Positions 23,412 to 33,196 are shown, numbered from the stretch's first letter. The stretch: 64,000 nucleotides of DNA from Volvox africanus (GCA_030268105.1 BSDZ01000080.1:1-64000); one strand, 5' to 3'. Notes: a model not told the origin generated them from the letters alone. A program made the numbers and translations.

Positions 23412-24717
23412 TAGTTTTTTTACACATTCGCTGCAATTGTCAGATATTTATAGTATGGTATATAGCACACATTTTATCACTAATTGTAGGATTTTGTTGT
23501 CACGCCGCCATCTTTTGTGCCGCCGCAACAAAGTGCCACCCACAAGTAAGTCAAGCATTAGACATCCTCATTCTTACTTATATATTGTTAACAAAATCGT
23601 TGAATGCTAAATTGACGCCGCAGGAAAAGCTTCGTGTATTGGTGCGTCGCCATGGAGAGCATCAGAGGCGTCACGTCTCTGACGAGACGGCGAAATCGGT
23701 CTCTACACTGCGTCGACAAGGTAAAAGTGGGACACAGTGGATGTAGTGATGCGTGAAGGGACTGGGTCGACGTGGTGGCGTTGTGTTGTGGCGGCGCACT
23801 GGGATTGAGAATGGCGGCGGGACTCATAGCTATACGGGCTGCATGTAAAAAGAGGATCTAATAGTATTATGATGATGACAATAGTATGATAATCTATCCA
23901 ATGAACAAATCTCTGTGCGTTTCCCTTGGGGCTGCTGCTACCCTGTTCCTCTGCTCGCTCCTTTAGGAATTCACCTCATTTAAGCCGCCATGGGCTTAAC
24001 TTGGAAAGGGCTTCTGGTGGTAGTAGTATATTTACCGCTCCGTCCGTCGTAGCAACGCTGTTGTGGTTGCAGCTTCAGCCCACAGCTCTGATGCCTCGCC
24101 TGAAGGGATTTCTGGTGAGGAGGGGAGAGTGGCACGTAGGCGTGTGGGGTGTGTGGAGGGATCGGAGGATGGACGCAGGGAGGCTGACGCAGGGAGGCTG
24201 ACGCAGTGGTGGTGGTGGTGGTCGTGGTGGTCGTCTTCGTCTCCTGTGTCTTCTTCTTCGACGTGGTGGTCGTGGTGGTCGTCATTGTGGTGGTGGTGGT
24301 GGTGGCGGGCGAAGGGGTGACGGGTCTGTGTGTGTGTGGGGGGGGGGTGAGGGACCGGAATTAGGCTGCAGGAGTGATATGAAACACGTGTGGTGGTGGA
24401 GGGGTCATTTGTTCAAGTTGAAAGGGATATTGCCGTACCGTGTTGATGTGCTTTGTGCCCCGGCATGTAAACATATGAACGTGTGTTTGTTCTTCGTGTT
24501 GTCTTTCCATGCTGTTTGTAGGAACACAGGGGAGACGCAGCAGCACATGCCCAGGTGAGGAAAAGGGGGGGGGGGACAACATACTGGAACGGGGGTAATC
24601 TGCGGGAATACTTCAAGGTACATAATACATATGCATGTCAAGGGGCTACTCGTAGTGCGGGGTTTGCACACGGGCGTGTGGGGTGTTGGGGGGAGTGTGG
24701 ACCGAAGCCCTCAGCAC
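23410..24717 (+). repeat. 1.3-kb duplicated block, copy 2
   Basis: Near-identical to 14,406-15,699. It includes the candidate intron (donor GTAAGT, acceptor CCGCAG), the exon-like 23,624-23,720 and the 33-nt segment at 24,522-24,554. Differences include a 9-bp expansion of the GTGGTCGTG tract and longer poly-G runs. It ends exactly at CAGCAC, where the right direct repeat begins. This copy looks like a later insertion of the copy 1 type sequence at a new site. Confidence 0.85.
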
Positions 24718-24773
24718 TGATTGTGTGGGCTCACAGAGCATGTTTCATGAACAGCACACATGCATAACACCAC
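24718..24773 (+). repeat. Right direct repeat flanking the inserted 1.3-kb copy
   Basis: Second copy of the 23,352-23,411 sequence, 56 bases, lacking the CATG duplication. It is followed by unique sequence. The arrangement resembles a very long target-site duplication. Confidence 0.85.
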
Positions 24774-24974
24774 AGCTACCACCATCCAGAAGACCGATGA
24801 CAACTGAGACACAGACCTTAGACTGCCAATCCTGCAGAAACAAATAAAGTAATCAACTATTGGATGCAGATGGGCTCCTTGAAGAGTGCTAGACCCAGCC
24901 AGGGGTGACCATGTAGCCATACAGGATGCCAGCTGATGGATACTTGTGCAACATGCCAAGTGCTGGGTCACGGA
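24774..24974. other. Spacer between insertion and telomere tract
   Basis: About 200 bp of ordinary-composition sequence with no coding frame or repeat recognised. Confidence 0.5.
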
Positions 24975-25074
24975 CAAACCCTAAAACCCTAAACCCTAAA
25001 ACCCTAAAACCCTAAACCCTAAACCTAAAACCCTAAAACCCTAAAAACCTAAAACCCTAAAACCCTAAAAACCC
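24975..25074. repeat. Interstitial telomere repeat tract (CCCTAAA/CCCTAAAA)
   Basis: About 13 consecutive units mixing CCCTAAA (Arabidopsis type), CCCTAAAA (Chlamydomonas type) and a few defective units (CCTAAA, CCTAAAAA). On the plus strand the C-rich strand reads rightward, which is the orientation expected at the left end of a chromosome. The tract is internal here, with 25 kb of repeats to its left. Confidence 0.93.
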
Positions 25075-25205
25075 ATCTCGTTACCCTAGAACCTCCCACA
25101 ACCCTCAACTCGTTACCCTAGAACCCTGACACCCCGAACTTGTAACCCTACAATCCCAACCCCCAACTCGTAACCCAACAACCCCAACCCCCAACTAGTT
25201 TTTCC
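25075..25205. repeat. Degenerate telomere-adjacent repeats
   Basis: Roughly 30-bp C/A-rich units with CTCGTTACCCTAG, CTTGTAACCCTAC and CTCGTAACCCAAC landmarks. They look like decayed telomere-associated sequence continuing the tract on its centromere-proximal side. Confidence 0.7.
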
Positions 25206-25215
25206 TAGAACACCC

Positions 25216-25503
25216 GATTGCTACCTTTCCCAGTCATTATTTCGCCTGCTACCATTCCCACTCACTATTTCGCCTGCTACCTTTCCCACTCACTACTTCG
25301 CCTGCTACCTTTCCCACTCATTATTTTGCCTGCTACCTTTTCCACTCATTATTTTGCCTGCTACCTTTCCCACTCATTATTTCGCCTGCTACCTTTCCCA
25401 CTCACTATTTCGCCTGCTACCTTTTCCACTCATTATTTCGCCTGCTACATTTCCCACTCACTATTTCGCCTGCTACATTTCCCACTCACTATTTCGCCTG
25501 CAA
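25216..25503. repeat. 28-bp minisatellite (about 10 units)
   Basis: Tandem units of CCTGCTACCTTTCCCACTCA plus TTATTTCG, with CATT/CACT and TTCG/TTTG variants. Located directly inside the telomere tract, as telomere-associated minisatellites often are. Confidence 0.93.
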
Positions 25504-26917
25504 TAACATCTGGTGATACTGAAATAGGGTTCAATGTATGAGTGTCGCAGTAGGTTTTCCAAGAGCAACACGTTGCTTATTTTTGTAGATATAGATATTC
25601 TACTCTGTGTTTTAAAACAGCATTAAATAGGCTTTGTTTCTCCTCTCTAATACAGCGCCAATCTATGGACTGTTTGTATACTTCAGGAGGTGCTTGTGAC
25701 CCAAGAAGAGGCACATTCAAAATTTCGTTTACTACGTATGTACATTATATTAATATAATAGCTTCTCATGAAAATTTGTTCTCAATGTACTTGTAGGATT
25801 TGAAAAGGCATTTCAGGAGCATTCATAGAATACGTAGAGGCACAGTGAAGATTTCCTTTGCTTTGCACAATATAACCCACATACATACACAAAACTTCAA
25901 TAGAAATATAAAATATTTACATATATACTTCCGAAATTGAAAAGGGCTTACAAGGGTAAGCTGACCCTACTTACTTATAACACTTATTCATGGGTCACAA
26001 TCATAATCTGTAAGCACACGATTGCCTTTGCCACTGTATATATATTATCTGTTCTATTTGAACGAACACACCTCAACACCTCATTATTACATTTGGCTGG
26101 CAGGGCAGAGCACAGGCACATGCCTGCCTGTCTTCTTACTTGTTTCCTGCCTTATCTCCTTATAGCTGTATGTGGCCTCCTGTCCTTGCATGAAATTTTA
26201 TCCCAATATATAGAACTACCCCATACACGTGCTATTGCCTAGATGTATATTGTGGTCCCCAGGGCTGCGTGGCTTTTCTGCCTGTTGTGCGTAATTAGGC
26301 AGCAAGGATTAGCTTTCTTTGCCACATAACCTGCTGGTTAAGAAATGAAGAGTTCCTATATGTGTATGTGATGTATCCTGAGTTCAGGCTGACAACAATG
26401 AGTACCAAGGGCCAAGATGCTGGACGAAATTCCTCAAGGGGCAAAATTTCTGTAAGTTCTGCCAAGGATTCATAGGCAGTTCAGCTACTCATAGTATCAT
26501 TGCACCATCACATATCTATCTCACAAATAAAGCCATGGCACTGCGCTCAGCAAGAGTTGAACCGATGATATCATGGATGACCATGTGAAAGAATCAATTT
26601 ACCTACCACATAGAATTCTATTCTATACTAGCACTTGTCAGAGTCAGGCATTTTGCAAAACAAGGACATACGTAAACACACATACACACACACATACAAC
26701 AACAATTTATCATGCTCCAACATTACATTTACACACATGCAACAGTCCCACAAATAATACACATACATGCACATGTCCCTCCCTTTATTATTTAATACCC
26801 TTGTTATTTATTACCCTTTCTTATGGCTGCACACACATCCATATATACCCCTCATCAATATAGCCGCCACGGTGGGCTGCCTGGAGAACCAACATATATG
26901 TGCAAGATCTTGGGGCT
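25504..26917. other. Unique AT-rich DNA upstream of the recombinase
   Basis: No repeats apart from an ACACAC microsatellite near 26,675-26,700. Several short open frames (for example 25,937-26,242) show no recognisable protein features. The promoter and any 5' non-coding exon of the downstream gene probably lie here, but no specific element could be assigned. Confidence 0.5.
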
Positions 26918-27988
26918 ATGTCGCTGGTGCTCGCAAGAAATGAGGCAGATGCTAGTGGACGCAATTACCTCATCATCAAGGATGTAGCCAACCAGCTGCG
27001 CAACTTGGGAGCACCCATAACAGATAGGCTTCTAAACTCCTGGGTAGATGCAAGGAAGTCGTTGAAGAGGATCATTGTGAAAGACCCTATCCTGCTGGGG
27101 CGGCTCAAGGACCTGCAGGTGGTAGGCCGAAGGGCATCAGCAATCAAGCTGGCAAGCTGTGCGGCAATCTGCAGGGCCATTGTGAACGTGGCTATCCTAC
27201 AGCCCCTTTGCTTAGCCATAGAGGAGCTCAAAAAGGCACACCCACCTCTGCATGCAACATGTGCACAGGTCACACCAGTGCAGCTGAAGAGAGCAGAGGT
27301 ATATGAAGCGAGGCTTCCAGCTGCCAAGCGTCTCTGCACAATAAGTAGCGCAGCTGCAGAGGGAGCACGTGATGAGGCGGAGGCAGAGAAGGACAACCAG
27401 CCGGTGCCTAATAAAACTAGCCAGCAGGAGGACCATTGTTATTCCCAAAATCCAATCACCAAAATCACCAACAGCAGTCGGGAGCATGGCACATGTGATG
27501 AGCCTGCTGATGCCCCCAATAATATACCCATCATCAAGAAAGCCCAGCAGGTCATTGCTACTGATGAGCAGCGGCAGCAGCAGCAACAGCAGCCGCCCAC
27601 AGCAGCAGCGGCCTTTGCTCCCTCTGCCGCTAATGCTCCAGCAGCTGCCACCCCCGCCGACGCCGCCCCTTCCATCTCAACACCTCATCAAGAACCTCCT
27701 GTATGCAAGCTGGCGGCATCTGACAGTATCTGCACCAAGCCTGTTTCACCAACACCTATCCCCCGAACCTTCCCTGCAGCACCTGCTGGCCACCGATTCA
27801 GCAGACGACCACTCATCAGCAGGTGTATACCTCCAGTGATGAGCACCAAAACGTTTCATCAGCAGGCTGGTCCTATAGCTCTAGCAGGAGGCCCCAAGAC
27901 ATCACCACCACCTCCACGGCTCCTGCCCCCGCCCCCAGCAGCAGCCGCCAGCAGGTATTACCCACCACTGACTCTGCTGCTGGCCTAA
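26918..27988 (+). CDS. N-terminal part of the recombinase gene or separate ORF (unrecognised)
   Basis: Open frame of 356 codons from ATG 26,918. Residues 1-140 look like real protein: mixed, helix-rich, with a DVANQLRNLG stretch and several Lys/Arg pairs. The rest is Gln/Ala/Pro/Thr-rich low complexity, including a Gln run near 27,570-27,590. No domain recognised with confidence. It lies immediately before, and partly overlaps, the recombinase frame that starts at 27,823 in a different phase. One phase-compatible way to join them is an intron 27,955-28,058 (GTATTA...ACCAG). A shorter option is 27,823-27,878. A frameshift is equally possible. It could also be an independent first ORF of the element. 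Confidence 0.5.
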   Translation: MSLVLARNEADASGRNYLIIKDVANQLRNLGAPITDRLLNSWVDARKSLKRIIVKDPILLGRLKDLQVVGRRASAIKLASCAAICRAIVNVAILQPLCLAIEELKKAHPPLHATCAQVTPVQLKRAEVYEARLPAAKRLCTISSAAAEGARDEAEAEKDNQPVPNKTSQQEDHCYSQNPITKITNSSREHGTCDEPADAPNNIPIIKKAQQVIATDEQRQQQQQQPPTAAAAFAPSAANAPAAATPADAAPSISTPHQEPPVCKLAASDSICTKPVSPTPIPRTFPAAPAGHRFSRRPLISRCIPPVMSTKTFHQQAGPIALAGGPKTSPPPPRLLPPPPAAAASRYYPPLTLLLA

Positions 27989-28653
27989 CCAACCCCTCGT
28001 GCACAGAAACAGCAGCCTCTCCCCCAGAAGTTGTGCCGCCCCCAGTTGTCCAAACCAGCAGGACATCGGGTTTGGCCTCCTCCTCACCGCCGTGTAACCA
28101 GCAGCAGAAGAGGTTAGCTGTACAAATAACCCCAGCAGTGCAGGCACGCCAAAGGACAACGTCCAACATCTCCAAACCTCCCAACAGACCTGCTGTTGCG
28201 GTCGTCATCAACTCCAATAATAAGCCCAACCCATTGGCGACTTCTTCGGGCCCCCATCAGCCCGATGCGAGCACCAGCACTGCTCCTTCTACCAGTGCAG
28301 TGTCCCCTTCCACATCATCAGGGGGACATTTCTACCCTTCAGGTGTAGCCTTCAAGACTACACTCCCTATGAAGGATTGGGGTGGTGCGAACATACACCG
28401 CTATGGTATCTTGACCGCCATTGGCAGCAGCAGGAGAAAGACGCCACCAGGATGCATGCCAGTTGTCTCAGAGCTACATGGTCTTGAAGAATGGTGCAGA
28501 GCTCCATACAACTTTGCAGCAGGAGGGACCATTGGCGTCAGTGAGTCGACATTCATGGGCATTAAGAACACGGTGTCAAAGTTCCTGGGATTCGCACACC
28601 AATTCCTTGGTGTTCCCCTTCCTTTCTTATCCCTTCGCCTATTTAGCAACCAG
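27823..28653 (+). CDS. Tyrosine recombinase, exon A (linker and start of N-terminal domain)
   Basis: Continuous forward frame ending at CAG before the donor GTATGTG (28,654). The first ~165 codons are a Ser/Thr/Pro/Asn-rich linker. From about 28,345 (SGVAFKTTLPMKDWGG) the composition becomes ordinary. The last ~45 residues (TVSKFLGFAHQFLG ... LRLFSNQ) read as the start of the SAM-like DNA-binding domain found at the N terminus of tyrosine recombinases. The splice at CAG is phase 0 and restores a sensible reading into exon B. The 5' limit is uncertain because this frame overlaps the preceding open frame. Confidence 0.7.
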
Positions 28654-28886
28654 GTATGTGTTTTGCATCGCTATACTACATGAATGATCTGTACCTACCA
28701 CCTAACATTTTACATGTTTTATTCTCAAGAATTTGTCTACCCGTGGAAACTATATAGCTAATATAGCTACCAGAATCACCCACATAGATATGATGCATAT
28801 TCATATACACACCTCCCTCATCATAATGTCTTTCTCATCATATACAATGTCAACATACCAATCCCGCACCCTTTTCCGTACACCAG
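28654..28886 (+). other. Intron 1 of the recombinase gene (233 bp)
   Basis: Begins GTATGTG and ends TACACCAG, phase 0. Translation without splicing stops within 10 codons. Splicing gives ...LFSNQ-HITINFIDFMVARAG..., which matches the hydrophobic pattern of recombinase core-binding domains. Confidence 0.75.
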
Positions 28887-29015
28887 CATATTACCATCAA
28901 CTTCATTGACTTCATGGTTGCACGGGCCGGAAGTCAACACACTGCAGTAGAGATAACAAGGTTGGTGAAGCTTGTGGAGTATCTTCGGCAGCATGATGCA
29001 CAAGACAGCAATCAG
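28887..29015 (+). CDS. Tyrosine recombinase, exon B (core-binding domain)
   Basis: 129 nt, 43 codons, both borders phase 0. It encodes HITINFIDFMVARAG and then TAVEITRLVKLVEYLRQH. This is the 'residue-rich helix, T...I..lv..l.yL' pattern that phage-integrase SAM-like domains show between their first and second helices. Downstream donor is CAG/GTCTGG at 29,016. Length and phase make it a clean cassette between exons A and C. Confidence 0.75.
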
Positions 29016-29371
29016 GTCTGGGGAGAGGGGAGGAGAGGAGAGAGGGGAGAGGAGAGAGGGGAGAGGGGAGAGGGGAGAGGGCAGAGGGGAGAGGGGAGAG
29101 GGCAGAGGGCAGAGGGGAGAGGGCAGAGGGCAGAGGGGAGAGGGGAGAGGGGAGAGGGGAGAGGGGCTTGTTTATACCCAGGAGTACTTCCATTTCAGCA
29201 CTATAAGTGTAACACCACCCCATCCACATCCCTACCTTTCCATATAACAATCAATACCGTACCTCAACCACTACCTTTCACTTGCCATGTTCTAGAGGCT
29301 CTAGATAGTCCATTCTGTGCATCCGTTATCACCCTTTGTTTCCCTTTTTCCGTCCTGCACATATTTTACAG
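29016..29371 (+). other. Intron 2 of the recombinase gene (356 bp) with GA-rich heptamer repeats
   Basis: Begins GTCTGG and ends TTTTACAG, phase 0. Its first half (about 29,024-29,165) is a purine-only tandem of the heptamers GAGGGGA and GAGGGCA, about 20 copies. The second half is pyrimidine-leaning and supplies the acceptor. The purine tract resembles sequence able to form triplex DNA. Confidence 0.75.
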
Positions 29372-30545
29372 ACAAGCCATTGCCAACGTATACAAGAATG
29401 GCTGCACAATATTGCAAGGCAGCTTAAGAAGTCATATCCAAGAGCACCGCCACCAGCAGCAAACCCTATATCAGGTTCAGCTGGTATGGAGGAGAGTGTT
29501 GTACAACATAACAGCCTACCTGATAAGTCTGAGGTGCTAGCATTCGTTCACGGCCTCCAGCAAAGTGCATCTGATGCACTCAAGCATGACTTGAGCAGTG
29601 CCAAGTGCGTCAGGCTGGAAGCAGCCATTGCAATCATGCATGCACTCGTTGCAGTACTGGTATCTGGATTGTACTTACCACCACTCAGGATGTCCGCCCT
29701 TTCGACATTAATGGTGCCTGGTAGTACCTCTTGCTGTAACAAGGACTGCAGGCAGCGTGGTTGCCGTGGCAACAACCTCACCCAAGTAGTGAGGAGACCG
29801 AAAGTACAGCACCCTGCTATGGAGGATGATCCCTCATCATCAGGACCGTCCTGCTCTACAGGCCCACCCAACAATGTGGCTGGTGTGGCATGTATGCAGT
29901 TGGAGTTGAACCATCACAAGACTGCACGTTTCACAAGGAATAGGGAGCCCCTGACTGTCATCCTCCCACCCGATCTGTCCAAGCTCATCCAGACATACGT
30001 AAGGCATGCCAGGCCAGTGCTCATGCAACGTGCCCCAGTTGACATGACTTCCTCGCAACAGCTCCTCATAGACAAGAATGGGCAGCCGTTCAACAACGGC
30101 TTTGCTATGGAGTGGAGGGATATTGAGGAACGCTATGGGGCACCCTGGGAGCATATTCCCCCCCAGAAACTACGCCATATCCACTCAACCACAGCCTACA
30201 CATCACTTGTGCAGGAGGTGGCTCGCCAGCTGCCCGACCTACAGCCACATGCGCAGGTCATGGGGAACTCCCTTCGGGTATGGGACTCACATTACATACA
30301 GCGTCCAGGTAGCATCATTGCCCAGGCAGGCGTTGACAACCTGAACAAGTGGCGGAAGGCACAACTTGGCCTCAATAACCAAGTGTGGAGGAAGAAAATG
30401 GTGGAGAGGATGCTTGATGTGAGGCAAAGGGACCGGCTAATGAGGGAAAGGGCCAGGGGGGGGAAGAAGGGGAGGAGGAAGAGGGGGAGGAGGCGGAGGA
30501 AGGGGAGTACGAAGAGGAGGAGGAGGAGGGGGAGTATGATGAGGG

Positions 30546-30600
<55 letters not shown>

Positions 30601-30666
30601 AATGATGATGATGATGATGAGTATGATGAGTATGATGAGAGGGAAGGATATCAGGGGGAGGAGTAG
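29372..30666 (+). CDS. Tyrosine recombinase, exon C (catalytic domain)
   Basis: Catalytic domain of a tyrosine recombinase, which cuts and rejoins DNA through a 3'-phosphotyrosine. Visible landmarks: LPPLRMSAL with the first Arg at 29,687-29,689; a Cys cluster (C-x3-C-x4-C) followed by RGN; the beta-hairpin Lys in HHKTAR at 29,918-29,920; IPPQKLRH with the second Arg at 30,173-30,175; MGNS with Asn at 30,266-30,268; and the probable nucleophile Tyr in SHYIQ at 30,293-30,295, exactly nine residues after the Asn. The usual His of HxxR is Gln here, and the usual His/Trp is Asn. An 8-G run at 30,456-30,463 then switches the frame. The unshifted frame continues as Arg/Lys then poly-Met to 30,691. 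The shifted one gives a Glu/Asp-rich tail ending at TAG 30,664-30,666. The acidic version looks native. Confidence 0.8.
30546..30622 (+). repeat. GAT trinucleotide run inside the acidic tail
   Basis: About 20 GAT/ATG triplets, interrupted once by AAT. In the acidic frame it encodes poly-Asp; in the unshifted frame it encodes poly-Met. Poly-Met is biologically implausible, which supports the acidic frame. Confidence 0.9.
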
Positions 30667-30758
30667 GAGGGAGGGGTCAGGAAATGCATAGGAAAATGAG
30701 CAGAAACCCCGAGAAGGAAAGGTGGAGGAGAGGGTGGGTGAAGTAAGGTTACAGAGGA

Positions 30759-30840
30759 ATAAGGTTCCATATCACTGGAATGATGAATAACAGGATCAAC
30801 AAATTCTGTTATTCCTCATTCCAGTGATATGGAACCTTAT
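30759..30840. repeat. Long hairpin, 35-bp arms, downstream of the recombinase
   Basis: Left arm 30,759-30,793 and right arm 30,806-30,840 are inverted copies with one mismatch (GATGAATAACAG pairs with CTGTTATTCCTC), separated by 12 nt. It starts 92 bp after the predicted stop. It could be a recombinase binding or cleavage site, an element end, a small MITE, or a structure in the mRNA 3' end. No second copy seen in the window. Confidence 0.9.
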
Positions 30841-31639
30841 AAGCAAGGGTTGGATGGATGGTGTTAAACAGGTGTGGACTGCTTGAGAGAGAAGAAGGGA
30901 TTTCTGCTGTGCATGAACATATGCTTTTCATCATGAGGGTAGGTACAATTCCATAGTGGGGGAGATTATGCCTATAGGAATTCGTGGCTCACACATACAA
31001 GTTTGGGGTATAATACCCACCATGACTTGAGCACTATCAGGAGAGTGTGGAAGGCTTTTGCTTCAGCACGAGGGAGTTCTTGTATGGGGCAACGTAGCTG
31101 CTTGGATTGTTGGTTGGTAAGTAGGTGGGTATATATGCAGCAGCATAAGACATGCCTGCCATTATTGTCCGCCTTTTCCCTATATATATATTTGTTTTTT
31201 GGTTTATGGATACTGGTCATAAGGAATATCCCTGCTGTAATCCCTCCCTTGGCCCTCAAACTTCCTCGTTTCTCACTTCCTGGTTTTTCTCTGTCTACAG
31301 GTTCAACCTTGCCTTATAACTAAATGAGGCCTGTTATATTAAAATATTGTCCCTTGTAGATACCAACCATTAATACACATCTGGGGTTGGGAAGTTAACC
31401 CCCCTCCCCTTTTCATGTTCGTGTGCTATTTGTTTTGAATCCCAACCAATACACACCCAGCATGAGTTCCCACATTTGTCGCCTGCTTTCCAGGTGTGAA
31501 ACAGAAGCCCTGCTGACCGCATCTGTATGCGTCCTGTACACGCATTCCTAAGCATAGATGACCAATGGCCCCTACAAACTGTCCCTCAAACACCCCCAGA
31601 CCAAAGAGTTGCTGTAAACAAACATAATGGTCCTAAGGA
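30841..31639. other. Unique spacer, no gene seen
   Basis: Ordinary-composition DNA with no recognised coding frame, RNA gene or repeat. The short open frames show no domain. Confidence 0.5.
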
Positions 31640-33196
31640 AAAAACATTTGATTCGTGCCCTTAGGAAATACAGATAATAACTCATATTGCTATTTCGTGT
31701 TTCCATGTGGCGATAGGATGCAAAGGGTTTTCAAAGGGTGTTCAAAGGTTTATAAGTGTGGTACGGATTCCCACACATTGGCCCAGCCCTTGTGAGCACT
31801 CTGTCCATGTTATAGTCTCAAAAAAATATTCATTCGTGTCCTTAAGCAATACAGATAATTATCAATATTATTATTTCGTGGTTCTTGTTGGCAATCGTAT
31901 GCAAGGGGTTTATAGGTGTGGTACGGATTCTCACACATTGGCTCAGCCCTTGTGAGCGCTCTGAGCGTGTTATAGTCTCAAAAAAAGTCATCATTCGTGT
32001 CCTTAGGCAATACAGATAATTATCAATATTATTGTTTCGTGGTTCTTGTTGGCAATCGTATGCAAGGGGTTTATAGGTGTGGTACGGATTCCCACACATT
32101 GGCCCAGCCCTTGTGAGCGCTCTGAGCGTGTTATAGTCTCAAAAAAGTCATCATTCGTGTCCTTAGGCAATACAGATAATTATCAATATTATTGTTTCGT
32201 GGTTCTTGTTGGCAATCGTATGCAAGGGGTTTATAGGTGTGGTACGGATTCCCACACATTGGCCCAGCCCTTGTGAGCGCTCTGAGCGTGTTATAGTCTC
32301 AAAAAAATCATCATTCGTGTCCTTAGGCAATACAGATAATTATCAATATTACTGTTTCGTGGTTCTTGTTGGCAATCGTATGCAAGGGGTTTATAGGTGT
32401 GGTACGGATTCTCACACATTGGCTCAGCCCTTGTGAGCGCTCTGAGCGTGTTATAGTCTCAAAAAAATCATCATTCGTGTCCTTAGACAATACAGATAAT
32501 TATCAATATTATTGTTTCGTGGTTCTTGTTGGCAATCGTATGCAAGGGGTTTATAGGTGTGGTACGGATTCCCACACATTGGCCCAGCCCTTGTGAGCGC
32601 TCTGAGCGTGTTATAGTCTCAAAAAAGTCATCATTCGTGTCCTTAGGCAATACAGATAATTATCAATATTATTGTTTCGTGGTTCTTGTTGGCAATCGTA
32701 TGCAAGGGGTTTATAGGTGTGGTACGGATTCCACACATTGGCCCAGCCCTTGTGAGCGCTCTGAGCGTGTTATAGTCTCAAAAAAATCATCATTCGTGTC
32801 CTTAGGCAATACAGATAATTATCAATATTACTGTTTCGTGGTTCTTGTTGGCAATCGTATGCAAGGGGTTTATAGGTGTGGTACGGATTCTCACACATTG
32901 GCTCAGCCCTTGTGAGCGCTCTGAGCGTGTTATAGTCTCAAAAAAATCATCATTCGTGTCCTTAGACAATACAGATAATTATCAATATTATTGTTTCGTG
33001 GTTCTTGTTGGCAATCGTATGCAAGGGGTTTATAGGTGTGGTACGGATTCCCACACATTGGCCCAGCCCTTGTGAGCACTCTGTCCATGTTATAGTCTCA
33101 AAAAAAATTTCATTCGTGTCCTTAGGCAATACAGATAATAATAAATATTATTGTTTCGTGGTTCCAGGTGGCAATCGTATGCAAGAGGTTTATAAG
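31640..33196. repeat. Sat160 satellite array 2 (about 9-10 units, degenerate edges)
   Basis: Same unit and orientation as arrays 1 and 3. The left-most unit (31,640-31,780) is strongly diverged, with a GCAAAGGGTTTTCAAAGGGTG duplication-like stretch. Inner units are standard and alternate TTAGGCAA and TTAGACAA types. The second unit from the left (31,795) and the last unit (33,075) both carry GAGCACTCTGTCCATG in place of GAGCGCTCTGAGCGTG, found nowhere else. The right edge fuses directly to the GT-rich minisatellite relic at AAGTGTGTGGAGCC. Confidence 0.95.

Larger units (their letters stand above)
26918..30840 (+). mobile_element. Candidate Crypton-like tyrosine-recombinase element
   Basis: The only convincing gene in the window encodes a tyrosine recombinase with introns. 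A strong inverted repeat lies 92 bp after its apparent stop. Eukaryotic tyrosine recombinases of this build are carried mainly by Crypton, DIRS and related elements. No reverse transcriptase, transposase partner, terminal inverted repeat or long terminal repeat is visible around it, which fits a Crypton best. Element ends could not be defined, so the interval is only the gene plus the hairpin. Confidence 0.45.

Noticed and set aside
23352..24773. LTR retrotransposon with 56-bp terminal repeats
   Set aside because: The repeats are too short for LTRs, lie outside the shared block, and no reverse transcriptase or integrase frame is inside.
30464..30691. Arg/Lys plus poly-Met C terminus of the recombinase
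   Set aside because: More likely the wrong frame after a slip in the G-run; the alternative frame gives an ordinary acidic tail with its own stop.
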